Position numbers and translations under genes: made by a program. A stretch of 64,000 bases of DNA from Bdellovibrio bacteriovorus (GTDB taxonomy: Bacteria; Bdellovibrionota; Bdellovibrionia; Bdellovibrionales; Bdellovibrionaceae): the NCBI RefSeq assembly GCF_001592745.1, contig NZ_LUKD01000008.1, forward strand, positions 195,833 to 259,832. Reading direction: 5' to 3'. Positions 43,494 to 53,011 of the stretch are shown in pieces (within the stretch, counting starts at the first letter, position 1; the number at the start of each line of letters is the position of its first letter). The notes under the pieces were generated by a model. The model saw only the letters and a program-made list of their open reading frames with translations, was not told where the DNA came from and did no database searches.

Positions 43494-43797
43494 GGGGATC
43501 TCCTTCTTTTGTGGGGTGTCGTCGGTTTACCACAAGGACGGCGCGATTTTCTTTAAGATTGTGTCAGGCTCGATGTCGGTTTTAAAAACGCCTAAGTCCT
43601 TCATTTTTTAAGGGAATTCCTAAAGCATTTTAAACGGCTTGTGATTGAGCACTGGCTCTATAACTCAACGCGAAGTCTGACTAATATATTTCATTGATAT
43701 TAAGGACTTAGAAGTGTTTTATACCTTAATATAGCTAGCTCAAAATATAAGTAGTTAGCCATAGATATTACTTCGTTACTTTTCTGGAGGGAGACTT
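43494..43797 (+). promoter_or_regulatory. Upstream region of ppdK with an inverted repeat
   Basis: 304 bp without a gene. The most structured element is a perfect 9-bp inverted repeat ATATTAAGG (43697-43705) / CCTTAATAT (43724-43732) around an 18-base AT-rich loop, 65 bp before the start codon. TATAAC at about 43660 may be a -10 box without a good -35. CTGGAGGGAG precedes the ATG. Regulation of the phosphoenolpyruvate-pyruvate step would make an operator here reasonable. Confidence 0.4.
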
Positions 43798-46512
43798 ATG
43801 CACCAGAATGTAAACACGGCTGAAAAAGCCTCTTCAACATCTACGATTCCGCAGAAGTTCGTGTACTTCTTTGCTGCCGGCGAAGCCGAGGGCAATGCGG
43901 GAATGAAAAACATCTTGGGCGGTAAAGGGGCCAATCTTGCAGAGATGACGTCTTTGGGGATTCCTGTTCCTCCGGGCTTTACAATCTCGACAGAGATTTG
44001 CGCGCACTTCTATGAAGCGGGCGGCAAACTTCCAGAGTGGGTTCGTCCTGCCGTGACGGCCGCCATGGCGAAAGTGGAAGCGAAGATCGGTAAAAAATTT
44101 GGTGATGTGAACAATCCACTTCTAGTCTCTGTTCGTTCAGGTGCTCGCGCCTCTATGCCGGGGATGATGGATACAATCTTGAACTTGGGATTGAATGACC
44201 AAACGGTGGAAGGCTTAGCGAAGTCTTCAAACAATCCACGTTTTGCTTGGGATTCTTACCGTCGCTTTATCCAAATGTACTCTGACGTGGTGATGGGTAT
44301 GAACTCCTCTCTTCTTGAAGTGACTTTGGAAGACATGAAAGAAGACAAGCACTACAAGGCAGACACAGAGCTGACTGTTGATGACTTGAAACTTCTTGTT
44401 AAAAAATTCAAAGAGCTTGTTCATCAAATGACAGGTCAGTCTTTCCCAACAGATCCTTGGGAACAATTGTGGGGCGCAGTTTCTGCGGTATTCCACTCTT
44501 GGAATACTCCACGCGCGATTACTTACCGCGAACTTCACAGCATCCCAGCTTCCTGGGGTACAGCCGTGAATGTTCAATCCATGGTCTTTGGGAACATGGG
44601 GGATGATTCTGCAACGGGCGTGGCGTTCACGCGCAATCCTTCTACGGGTGAAAAAGCTTTCTACGGTGAATTCTTGATCAATGCCCAAGGTGAAGACGTT
44701 GTTGCGGGGATCCGTACGCCACAGCCTATCACTAAGATTGCGGCTCAAGGCTCAGGCATGAAGTCTTTGGAAGAAGCTCTTCCTCAAGCTTACAGCCAGC
44801 TTGTCGACATTTACAAAAAACTAGAAGCTCACTATCGCGATATGCAAGATATTGAGTTCACAATCGAGCGTGGCGTTCTTTGGATGCTACAAACTCGTAA
44901 CGGAAAGCGTACGGCGGCGGCGGCATTGAAAATCGCTTGCGATATGATCGATGAAAAGTTGATCAATCAAGATGAAGCTTTATTGCGCCTAGATCCAGGT
45001 GCTTTGGATCAACTTCTGCATCCAACTCTAGACCCTAAAGCGCAGAAAACTCTTTTGGCGAAAGGTTTGCCAGCGTCTCCAGGAGGCGTGAATGGTCAAA
45101 TCGTATTTACTTCTGAAGAAGCTGTTGAATGGAAAGAACAAGGAAAGAAAGTCATCCTTGTTCGCGTTGAGACGTCTCCAGAAGACATTGCTGGTATGGT
45201 TGCCGCGCAAGGTATCTTCACGACTCGTGGAGGTATGACATCTCACGCGGCGGTAGTAGCTCGTGGTATGGGTAAATGCTGTGTGGCGGGTTGTGGTGAA
45301 GTGGAAGTCGACTACCGCACGGAAACTATGAAGGTGAAAGGCTACGTTCTTAAAAAGGGCGATGTGATCACTTTGGATGGTTCTACGGGTGAAGTGTACT
45401 TGGGTGAGGTAAAAACTATCGAGCCAAAACTTGATGGCAACTTCGAGCGCATCATGAAAATCGCTGACCAAGTTCGTAAATTGAAAGTTCGCACGAACGC
45501 GGATACTCCGAAAGACGCTCAAACAGCGCGTAACTTCGGTGCCGAAGGTATCGGTCTTTGCCGTACAGAGCACATGTTCTTCGGTGCGGACCGTATCGAT
45601 GCCGTTCGTGAAATGATTATCGCGGATAATAAATCAGACCGTGAAAAAGCCTTGGTTAAACTGCTGCCCATGCAACGTGATGACTTCTATCAGTTGTTTA
45701 AGATCATGGACGGTTTGCCAGTGACGATTCGTTTGTTGGATCCACCTCTTCATGAGTTCGTGCCTCACACAGACGAAGAAACTAAAGAATTGGCAAAACG
45801 TTTGGGCACGGACTACGAACGTCTTCGCGCGAAAGTAAAATCTTTGCACGAGTTCAATCCGATGTTGGGTCACCGTGGTTGCCGCTTGGCGATCACGTTC
45901 CCAGAGATTTATCAAATGCAAGTGCGCGCGATTGCGGAAGCGGCTTGTATGTTGATTGGTGAAGGTAAAAAACTTGTTCCTGAAATCATGATCCCCCTTG
46001 TGGCGACGGATAAGGAATTGGACATCCTTCGTGTATCGGCGATCAACGAAGTGAAGAAAGTACAGCAAGAAAAGGGTGTGAAGTTCGACTATCTAGTAGG
46101 AACTATGATCGAGCTTCCACGTGCCGCTATCACAGCAGATGCGATCGCTGAATACGCGGACTTCTTCAGTTTCGGTACGAATGACTTAACTCAAACGACA
46201 TTGGGTCTTTCTCGCGATGACTCCGGTCGCTTCTTGGGTTCATATGTTTCTTCCGGCATCTTGCCTAAAGATCCATTCATGTCGATCGATCAAACGGGCG
46301 TAGGTTCGTTGGTGAAGATGGGAACAGAGTTGGGCCGTCGTACGAAGCCAGACTTGAAAGTCGGCGTGTGCGGTGAGCACGGTGGTGATCCAGAATCTAT
46401 CGAGTTCTTCCACAAGGTTGGACTTGATTACGTCTCTTGCTCTCCATTCCGTGTCCCCATCGCGCGCCTAGCCGCAGCTCGCGCCGCCCTTTTAGGAAAG
46501 AAACTCCATTAA
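43798..46512 (+). CDS. ppdK: Pyruvate, phosphate dikinase
   Basis: 904 residues, the normal length. Interconverts ATP + phosphate + pyruvate with AMP + PPi + phosphoenolpyruvate. N-terminal ATP-grasp region with GGKGANLAEMTSLGIPVPPGFT and VRSGARASMPGMMDTILNLG; central swivelling domain with the phospho-His in TRGGMTSHAAVVARGMGKCCV; C-terminal TIM barrel with LCRTEHMFF, HRGCRLAITFPEIY, FGTNDLTQTTLG and catalytic Cys881 in YVSCSPFRVPIARLA. It appears monocistronic. Confidence 0.97.
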   Translation: MHQNVNTAEKASSTSTIPQKFVYFFAAGEAEGNAGMKNILGGKGANLAEMTSLGIPVPPGFTISTEICAHFYEAGGKLPEWVRPAVTAAMAKVEAKIGKKFGDVNNPLLVSVRSGARASMPGMMDTILNLGLNDQTVEGLAKSSNNPRFAWDSYRRFIQMYSDVVMGMNSSLLEVTLEDMKEDKHYKADTELTVDDLKLLVKKFKELVHQMTGQSFPTDPWEQLWGAVSAVFHSWNTPRAITYRELHSIPASWGTAVNVQSMVFGNMGDDSATGVAFTRNPSTGEKAFYGEFLINAQGEDVVAGIRTPQPITKIAAQGSGMKSLEEALPQAYSQLVDIYKKLEAHYRDMQDIEFTIERGVLWMLQTRNGKRTAAAALKIACDMIDEKLINQDEALLRLDPGALDQLLHPTLDPKAQKTLLAKGLPASPGGVNGQIVFTSEEAVEWKEQGKKVILVRVETSPEDIAGMVAAQGIFTTRGGMTSHAAVVARGMGKCCVAGCGEVEVDYRTETMKVKGYVLKKGDVITLDGSTGEVYLGEVKTIEPKLDGNFERIMKIADQVRKLKVRTNADTPKDAQTARNFGAEGIGLCRTEHMFFGADRIDAVREMIIADNKSDREKALVKLLPMQRDDFYQLFKIMDGLPVTIRLLDPPLHEFVPHTDEETKELAKRLGTDYERLRAKVKSLHEFNPMLGHRGCRLAITFPEIYQMQVRAIAEAACMLIGEGKKLVPEIMIPLVATDKELDILRVSAINEVKKVQQEKGVKFDYLVGTMIELPRAAITADAIAEYADFFSFGTNDLTQTTLGLSRDDSGRFLGSYVSSGILPKDPFMSIDQTGVGSLVKMGTELGRRTKPDLKVGVCGEHGGDPESIEFFHKVGLDYVSCSPFRVPIARLAAARAALLGKKLH

Positions 46513-46590
46513 GGTGCCTGCTTCTTTTTTGGGTCTACGCTGCAGCATTGTTGCGGGGCCCTTAAGAAGTACGGAATGTTTTTAAATAAG

Positions 46591-46620
46591 AAAAAGCCGC
46601 TTTCAACGAGCGGCTTTTTT
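46591..46620. terminator. Bidirectional terminator after ppdK
   Basis: Stem AAAAAGCCGCT / AGCGGCTTTTT with a TTCAACG loop and flanking A and T runs on both sides. It can serve ppdK and, on the minus strand, the small ORF at 46660-46779. Confidence 0.82.
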
Positions 46621-46659
46621 ATTTGATGGCTCAGAGATCTTGAGCTCTGAGGATTTCAT

Positions 46660-46779
46660 TTACTTTGTGAAGTAAGTGACTAGGATCGCAAAGATCATCG
46701 TTGAGAAAAGAATCTTGAACGCGATTTCGCCATTAGAAACTCGCGGTCGTTATTCAGTTTCAGTTTTTTTGTACTGCAT
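46660..46779 (-). pseudogene. Tiny membrane-protein ORF interrupted by an in-frame TAA
   Basis: On the minus strand, ATG at 46779 follows a strong AGGAGGACCT and encodes MQYKKTETE, then TAA (46752-46750). The same frame continues RPRVSNGEIAFK and then the hydrophobic helix ILFSTMIFAILVTYF-TK up to a second TAA (46662-46660). Bridging the stop gives a 39-residue, one-helix protein. A CAA-to-TAA change (Gln10) would explain it. Alternatives: sequencing error, recent loss, or a real 9-residue peptide with chance hydrophobic sequence behind it. No start with a ribosome-binding site lies after the stop. Confidence 0.5.
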
Positions 46780-47067
46780 AGGTCCTCCTGAATATGAAGG
46801 TACTCTTGAATATCTTAAGGCCGAGTTAAAAGACGGATCTTCGCTATAAATTTATCGTAAAAACCCTGTTTCACTCTGAGACGGCTGTTCCGTCAGTGAC
46901 ACTTTAGGGGATGCCCTTTGTCGGCACTGTCAAAGCTGCAGACAGATTTAGGGTGTCTCACATTGATTCCACACTTAGTTAAGTTCATAGAATCAGGCGG
47001 GAAGTCGCCGTGCCAGTGTTCTTGGCAGACCCCTTGCTCTTACCTTAGTCATCAAGGAAAAAAATAT

Positions 47068-47589
47068 ATGAAAACAAACAATATCTTTTCGAAAATTTTT
47101 AAAGCCCTGGCTCTTGTTTCTTTGTCAGTGTTCCTAGTGAACTGTAGCAAGGACAACAAAAGCTCTACGACAAACACTGGTTACGTTATGCAAAATGGTA
47201 TTTGCTATCAAAACGTAAACGGGCAGCTGATTCAGCAAGCAAATACTTCTCTTTGCTATAACAGCGGAAATGGCTACGTGATGCAAAATGGTCTTTGCTA
47301 CCAAAACATCAACGGACAGTTGATCCAACAAGCTAATACGTCTTTGTGCTACACAAACACAGGCAGTTACGTTTACCAAAACGGCATGTGTTACCAATAC
47401 GTGAACGGACAATACATCCAGCAAGCAAACACGTCGCTTTGCTCTGGCTACAATACAGGTGGTTATACAACTCAAGTTTGTAACGGGTACCACACTGATG
47501 GTTACCAATGGGTGAACTGCGGTGTTCAATTTAACTGCTCTGGTTACACTTTGATGAACCAGTCTGGTCAGATCACTCGCTGCCAATAG
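47068..47589 (+). CDS. Repeat lipoprotein with Cys-containing tandem repeats
   Basis: 173 residues. ATG at 47068 follows AAGGAAA; an earlier in-frame start gives no sensible N-terminus. Lipobox LVNC (Cys28). Three tandem repeats of about 34 residues follow, with core units GYVMQNGICYQNVNGQLIQQ, GYVMQNGLCYQNINGQLIQQ and SYVYQNGMCYQYVNGQYIQQ, each continuing ANTSLC. Each repeat has two Cys about 20 residues apart, and the C-terminal tail has four more. Likely outer-membrane-anchored, disulphide-stabilised, Asn/Gln-rich surface protein. The 288 bp upstream (46780-47067) show no other gene or clear regulatory element. Confidence 0.8.
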   Translation: MKTNNIFSKIFKALALVSLSVFLVNCSKDNKSSTTNTGYVMQNGICYQNVNGQLIQQANTSLCYNSGNGYVMQNGLCYQNINGQLIQQANTSLCYTNTGSYVYQNGMCYQYVNGQYIQQANTSLCSGYNTGGYTTQVCNGYHTDGYQWVNCGVQFNCSGYTLMNQSGQITRCQ

Positions 47590-47615
47590 AACCTTGAACT
47601 TCCGAAAAGATATGC

Positions 47616-47650
47616 GGCGCACCACACATGGTGCGCCATTGTCTGTTTTG
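47616..47650 (+). terminator. Intrinsic terminator after the repeat lipoprotein
   Basis: Stem GGCGCACC / GGTGCGCC with a 6-base loop, then ATTGTCTGTTTTG. The T run is imperfect. Confidence 0.55.
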
Positions 47651-47761
47651 ATATGCGTAAGAGCTAAGCAGATCTGATCCCTGAAGATATTGCGACGCGA
47701 AAAATACGCTCCCAACTCTGCCTAAGTTTTCAGCTTCCCTTCCTCTTTTGTAAGCCTGTTG

Positions 47762-47818
47762 TTGACATAGTTTCTAACTCTCGCGAGATTGAAATGGTCT
47801 TTGGTCTAGCTAGACCAA
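47762..47818 (+). promoter_or_regulatory. smc promoter region with two perfect palindromes
   Basis: TTGACA at 47762-47767 is an exact -35 box; 17 bp later GAGATT (47785-47790) is a poor -10. The palindrome TCTCGCGAGA (47779-47788) overlaps that -10, and an 18-bp perfect palindrome TTGGTCTAGCTAGACCAA (47801-47818) lies where transcription should start, 23 bp before the smc start codon. Both look like operator sites; the second could also form a hairpin in the leader. Confidence 0.5.
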
Positions 47819-47841
47819 GGGCGGTATGAGGGGAATGTTTC

Positions 47842-50800
47842 GTGAGAATCAAAAAAATTGAACTGATTGGTTTTAAGTCATTTAAAGATCGCACCGTCAT
47901 TCACTTTGATGCTGGTATCACTGGTATCGTGGGTCCGAATGGTTGCGGTAAATCCAATATCGTCGATGCCCTCATGTGGGTTATGGGTGAAATGTCTGCG
48001 AAAGATCTTCGTGGATCGCAAATGACTGACGTTATCTTCGGTGGTGCCGAAGGTTATGCTCCACTAGGTATGTGTGAAGTGTCTTTGACGCTTGAAAATG
48101 ACGGTGGCGCTTTCCCAGCTAAATACATCAAACACACTGAGATCATGGTGACTCGTCGTCTTCACAGAAATGGTGAAGGGGAGTACTTCATCAATAAAGA
48201 ACCTGCACGTTTGAAAGACGTGCAAGAGATCTTTATGGATACGGGTGCGGGCTCTAAAGGTTTCTCTATCATCGCTCAAGGTATGATCGGTAAGATCATC
48301 ACCGCGAAACCTGAAGATCGTCGTATGCTTATCGAAGAAGCTGCCGGTATTACGAAGTTCAAAGCTCGTAAGAAAGAATCTCAACGTAAACTTCAGGCAA
48401 CAGACCAAAACTTGGTGCGTTTGCAAGACATCATCGGAGAGTTGAAACGCCAAATCGATTCTTTGCAAAGACAAGCACAGCGTGCTGAGCGCTATCGCAA
48501 CATCAAAAACCAAATCGAGGATTTGGATCTTTGGTTGTCTTCAGCTCAATACATCGAGTTGAAACGTGCGGCAGATGAAGCTCAAGCGATCTTCAATGAA
48601 GCGCAAAGCATGGAAGTCGAAGGTGAAACAAACCTTTCGACTCTTCAAGGTCAGTTGGAAGTTCTAAAATTGCAAATTCTTGAAAAAGAAAAGGCAGTAG
48701 AAGAACAACAAAACGAATTCTACACAAAGCAGTCTTCTGTTCAGAAAAAAGAGATGGAGATCCAAGAGCTTCGTTTCGAAATCGAACAGGCTCGCCGTAA
48801 CGAACAAATGACAGGTACGATCTTGCAAGAACAGCAAGCTCGCCAGGAGCTTTTGGCTCGTGATAAAGCGCAACTTGAAGCGCAAGTGGCAGAACTGAAA
48901 GAAGAGTCGGAGTCTTTGACGGCGGCCTTCACAGAGAAAAACGACATCTACCAAAACTTCAACTCTCGCATTGCGGAAGTCGATGAAGAGTTGACGACGA
49001 AACGTCGTGAATTGTTCGCGGTCGGTCAGTCCGAATCTTCTTTGGATGCTCGCGTGAATTCATTGTCAGCACAAATCGCTGATTTGACAGAGCGCCAAGA
49101 TAACGAACAACAAGTCGTGAACGAACTTCGCGAAAAACAAGTTGAGTTCGAAGCTCGTCGTAAAAAAGTATTCGGTGAGCTTGAAAAAGAACGCCAAATG
49201 CAATTGGACTTGGCTTCTGACGTAGACTCATTTGAAGCGAACAAAAAGATCCTGACAGAATCTGTGGCCGAGAAAAAAGCGGAAGTGGAGTCCTTCAAAG
49301 ATTCTTTGAATGAAGTGGCTTCTCGCTTGTACGGTCTAGAGAACTTGCAAAACAACTTCGAGGGTTTCCAAGAAGGTGTGAAGCAAGTCATGCTATGGCA
49401 GAAAACTCGCACTCAAGAGTTGATGGCCGATGGTTCTGTAGTCACTCACTTCCAACCGGTTTCTGAGGTTGTTGAAGTTCCTGCAGAATACGAAGTGGCG
49501 ATGGAAGCAGCATTGGGTTCACGCCTGCAAATGCTTCTTTCTTCAGATGCGAATATCGCGGTAGACGCGGTTACACATCTTAAAGAACAAAAATCAGGTC
49601 GCTCTAGCTTCCTATCTGCTAACGACAAAGGTTTGACGTTCAACCGTTCTGAAGCCCCTGTGGGTGAAGACGGTGTTCAAGCCATCCTTAAAGATGTTGT
49701 TCAAGCCGCTGATAAATTTAAAAACACAGTGACTTATATGTTGGACGGAGTTGCGATTGTTGACTCTATCCGCACGGCTTTGAATCTTCGTGCAAAATAC
49801 GAAGGCTGGACATTCGTGACTCTTGACGGGGACACGTTGACAGCGGACGGAGTTTTGACGGGTGGTTCTTCTGAATCTGCGGATTCAGGTGTTTTGAAAC
49901 GCCGTCGTGAAATCAAAGAATTGTCAGAGAAAAAAGACGAATTCGCCGGCAAGTTGCAATTGGCTCAAATGGTTTTGAAAAAGACAGAAGAGCAATTGGC
50001 AAATGTCTTGAATGATTTCGAAGGTGCGCAAAAACGTAAGATCGATCAAGAGATCAAAGTTACGGAGCTAAGAAAAGACCTCGAGCGCGCCGAAAACGAA
50101 TTGGTAAACGCCCAAACAGCGGTAGAACGCCAAGAGCGCGAGCTTAAGAAAATCACAGAGCAAGTGGAACTTCAGGAACAAAAACTTGAAGAGTTGAACG
50201 AAGCTTTGATTGAAGCTCGTGAGAAGAAAGTTCTTCTTGAAGGTGAAGTTGAGTCTTTGAATACAGAGTTGAACTCAACTCGTACGGGCTTTGATGGCTT
50301 GCAAGCAGAAGTGACAGATCTTCAAGTGAAGTCGGCTTCTAAAACGCAAGAATACACAGGCGTTCTAAGACAGCTTGAGATGGTTTCTAAATCTTTGAGC
50401 GATCTGGATACTCAGCTAGCTCGCATGAGCGAAGAAGCTGAAGGTTACAACTCTCAGATGACTGAGAGCCAAGTGACTTTGGAAGAAAAGAAAATCGAAT
50501 TTGAACGTCTTTTGACAGAAGTAGAGACTTTGAAACTTCAAGTGTCTCGCACAAAAGATGAATACGAAGTGATGTCTGAATCTGCACGCACGATCGAAGA
50601 AGAAGCAATGTCTTCTCAACGTGCGCGTAACGAAAGACAGCACAAAATGAACGACTCTCAACTAAAACTTGAGCAGGCGAAGATGAAAGAGCAGTACCTC
50701 ATTGATTCTATTCGTGAGCGCTACATGCTAAATCTTCCGGACGTTGTTGAAAAATACGCAGATCGTGAAGGCGACTTCTCGACGGCAGATGCGGAATTGA

Positions 50801-51429
50801 AAGAGCTTCGTGAAAAACTCGCTAAGATCGGTGAGGTTAATCTTTCGGCGATCGAAGAGTACGAAGAAACAGCACAACGTTACGAGTTCTTGACGAAACA
50901 ACACGCCGATTTGACCGAAGCGAAAGAACAGCTTCGCAAAGTGATCGACCGTATCAATAGAATCTGCTCGAAACGTTTCAAAGAGACGTTCGACCTTGTG
51001 AACGACAGATTCACTCGCGTATTCCCAGTGCTTTTCGGCGGTGGCGAAGCGAAGTTGGAATTGATCGAAAACGAAGAAAAAGGCGAGATGGGTATCGAGA
51101 TCATCGCTCGTCCTCCGGGCAAAAAGATGCAAAACGTGTCTTTGATGTCAGGTGGAGAGAAAGCTTTGACTGCGGTCGCGCTGGTCTTCTCGATCTTCCT
51201 AGTAAAACCTTCTCCATACTGCTTGCTGGATGAGGTTGATGCTCCACTTGATGATGCGAACGTATTCCGTTTCAACGACCTTGTTCGTGAGATGGCAAAA
51301 CGCTCTCAAATCATCGTAGTTACGCATAATAAACACACGATGGAAGTGGCTAAGAAACTTTACGGTGTGACGATGCAAGAGCGCGGTGTTTCGACAATGG
51401 TTTCTGTTTCTTTGCAGGACATCCACTAG
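47842..51429 (+). CDS. smc: Chromosome segregation protein SMC
   Basis: 1195 residues. Condensin ATPase that extrudes DNA loops and helps segregate the nucleoid. GTG start after GAGGGGAA. Walker A GPNGCGKSN (31-39) at the N-terminus; two long coiled coils rich in E, K, Q (about 165-500 and 680-1010); hinge at about 515-665 with YEVAMEAALGSRLQ and DGDTLTADGVLTGGS; then the C-terminal head with signature VSLMSGGEKALTAVALVFSIF and Walker B PYCLLDEVDAPLDDANVFRF. ScpA/ScpB partners are not in the window. Ends at a strong terminator. Confidence 0.97.
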   Translation: MRIKKIELIGFKSFKDRTVIHFDAGITGIVGPNGCGKSNIVDALMWVMGEMSAKDLRGSQMTDVIFGGAEGYAPLGMCEVSLTLENDGGAFPAKYIKHTEIMVTRRLHRNGEGEYFINKEPARLKDVQEIFMDTGAGSKGFSIIAQGMIGKIITAKPEDRRMLIEEAAGITKFKARKKESQRKLQATDQNLVRLQDIIGELKRQIDSLQRQAQRAERYRNIKNQIEDLDLWLSSAQYIELKRAADEAQAIFNEAQSMEVEGETNLSTLQGQLEVLKLQILEKEKAVEEQQNEFYTKQSSVQKKEMEIQELRFEIEQARRNEQMTGTILQEQQARQELLARDKAQLEAQVAELKEESESLTAAFTEKNDIYQNFNSRIAEVDEELTTKRRELFAVGQSESSLDARVNSLSAQIADLTERQDNEQQVVNELREKQVEFEARRKKVFGELEKERQMQLDLASDVDSFEANKKILTESVAEKKAEVESFKDSLNEVASRLYGLENLQNNFEGFQEGVKQVMLWQKTRTQELMADGSVVTHFQPVSEVVEVPAEYEVAMEAALGSRLQMLLSSDANIAVDAVTHLKEQKSGRSSFLSANDKGLTFNRSEAPVGEDGVQAILKDVVQAADKFKNTVTYMLDGVAIVDSIRTALNLRAKYEGWTFVTLDGDTLTADGVLTGGSSESADSGVLKRRREIKELSEKKDEFAGKLQLAQMVLKKTEEQLANVLNDFEGAQKRKIDQEIKVTELRKDLERAENELVNAQTAVERQERELKKITEQVELQEQKLEELNEALIEAREKKVLLEGEVESLNTELNSTRTGFDGLQAEVTDLQVKSASKTQEYTGVLRQLEMVSKSLSDLDTQLARMSEEAEGYNSQMTESQVTLEEKKIEFERLLTEVETLKLQVSRTKDEYEVMSESARTIEEEAMSSQRARNERQHKMNDSQLKLEQAKMKEQYLIDSIRERYMLNLPDVVEKYADREGDFSTADAELKELREKLAKIGEVNLSAIEEYEETAQRYEFLTKQHADLTEAKEQLRKVIDRINRICSKRFKETFDLVNDRFTRVFPVLFGGGEAKLELIENEEKGEMGIEIIARPPGKKMQNVSLMSGGEKALTAVALVFSIFLVKPSPYCLLDEVDAPLDDANVFRFNDLVREMAKRSQIIVVTHNKHTMEVAKKLYGVTMQERGVSTMVSVSLQDIH

Positions 51430-51456
51430 TTCGAAATATAAATCAGATCAAAAAAG

Positions 51457-51487
51457 AAAACCCCAAAGGAAACTTTGGGGTTTTTTT
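51457..51487. terminator. Terminator after smc, between convergent genes
   Basis: Stem AAAACCCCAAAG / CTTTGGGGTTTT with a GAAA loop, extending into TTTTTTTAT. The A-rich left arm (AAAAAGAAAA) could also serve the minus-strand helicase gene. Confidence 0.85.
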
Positions 51488-51514
51488 ATGCTTTCAATCA
51501 GCTCGCAAATCTTA

Positions 51515-52900
51515 TCAGTGCTTTCTCACCGGAAATTTCGTGCCTTTGATCTTGCCATTGCGAAGATGGTCCATGGCTTGATTCACGGCCTTTCTGGAAA
51601 TTGCGACATACGTGACTTTATCTAGTACTTCGATTTTACCTACATCGGTGGCTTTAAGCCCGGCTGTTCCTGTTAAAGCCCCCAGGATATCGCCAGGTCG
51701 TAACTTGTCTTTGCGTCCCCCCGAGATTGAAAGAGTCTGCATGCTTGGAAGAGTCATTCCAGTTAAGCCGTGCTGATTTTTATAACCTAACGAAGGGCGA
51801 AGAAGCTTTCCGCCTGTCAGTTTCTCAAGTTCTAAAAGTTTTAATGTGTCCTTGGGATTGGCTAGAGTTATAGAAACTCCCGAGCGACCGGCTCTTCCTG
51901 TGCGACCAATGCGATGAACGTAAGTTTCAGATTGTACGGGAAGGTCATAGTTTACGACCATCTCTAGGGCATCGATATCTAACCCACGAGCCGCCACATC
52001 GGTTGCGACTAGCAAAGTGATACTGCCGTTACGAAACATCGCCATCACTTGATCGCGCTCGCGCTGGTCAAGATCGCCATGCAACCCACCACAAGGAACA
52101 TCATTCTTTTCGATAGCAGCGACAACTTCGTTAACGGTCGCTTTCATATTGCAGAAGATGATTGTCGATTTTGAAGGATGCTGTTGCAACACGCGCATCA
52201 GAACGTTCAGCTTTTCATCCTCACGAGCGTCGTAAACGATCTGCTCAATGGAAGAGCTTTCTCCCTCGGGATCGGCGATCTGAACAGGCACAGGATGGCG
52301 CTGATAGCTTTTACTTAAAGCTTGAATGGATTCAGGAAAAGTTGCTGAAAACAAAGCGGTTTGGCGTTTCGGGGGAAGCCCTTTCATGATCGCACGGATT
52401 TCTTTTTCAAAACCCATTTCCAGCATTTTATCGGCTTCGTCAAAAACCACTGTAGCCACATCATTCAGATCAATACGATCTCGCGTGATATGGTCTAAGA
52501 TTCTTCCCGGAGTTCCTACGGCAATGTGAACTCCGTTTTCCAAAGATTGCGCTTGGTCCCGACCGGTCTGACCGCCGATGAGAGGAAGAACTTTAAGGCC
52601 TACAAACTTGCGGCCCCATTTGCGGATTTCCGTAACAACCTGGGTGGCAAGTTCCCGAGTCGGGCAGATGATCAATGCCTGAATGTTCTGATTTTCAAGA
52701 TTCACTTTATTCAAGATCGGTAGTGAAAACGCCGCGGTTTTTCCGCTGCCAGTTTTCGCTTGGCCCAGGACATCTTTTCCTTCCAGAAGAAGGGGGATGC
52801 TAGCCTGCTGAATGGGCGTCATTTTCTCGTAGCCTAATTCCTGAACGACGGAAAGCAGTTCGGTGCTGAGTTTTAGGGATCGGAAGTCAGTTGAATCCAA
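51515..52900 (-). CDS. dbpA: DEAD-box RNA helicase, DbpA type
   Basis: 461 residues. Q motif (GYEKMTPIQQASIP), motif I AKTGSGKT, Ia PTRELA, GG (IGGQTGRD), TPGR, DEAD box VVFDEADKM, SAT (ALFSATFP) and C-terminal VATDVAARGLDI and HRIGRTGRAG. The C-terminal extension (about 385-461, DKLRPGDILGALTGTAGLKATDVGKIEVLDKVTYVAI) is the DbpA RNA-binding RRM, which in E. coli targets hairpin 92 of 23S rRNA during 50S assembly. Confidence 0.93.
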   Translation of the reverse strand: MDSTDFRSLKLSTELLSVVQELGYEKMTPIQQASIPLLLEGKDVLGQAKTGSGKTAAFSLPILNKVNLENQNIQALIICPTRELATQVVTEIRKWGRKFVGLKVLPLIGGQTGRDQAQSLENGVHIAVGTPGRILDHITRDRIDLNDVATVVFDEADKMLEMGFEKEIRAIMKGLPPKRQTALFSATFPESIQALSKSYQRHPVPVQIADPEGESSSIEQIVYDAREDEKLNVLMRVLQQHPSKSTIIFCNMKATVNEVVAAIEKNDVPCGGLHGDLDQRERDQVMAMFRNGSITLLVATDVAARGLDIDALEMVVNYDLPVQSETYVHRIGRTGRAGRSGVSITLANPKDTLKLLELEKLTGGKLLRPSLGYKNQHGLTGMTLPSMQTLSISGGRKDKLRPGDILGALTGTAGLKATDVGKIEVLDKVTYVAISRKAVNQAMDHLRNGKIKGTKFPVRKH

Positions 52901-53011
52901 AGGAACCTCGAGATCGATTATTTGTCTTTGGTGTACCAGAATGCGGCCTTATTGCCTAGGTTCGCCCAAGTTTAAGTTGCTTTTCCTGCATGAATTTCAC
53001 ATTGTAGGGCC

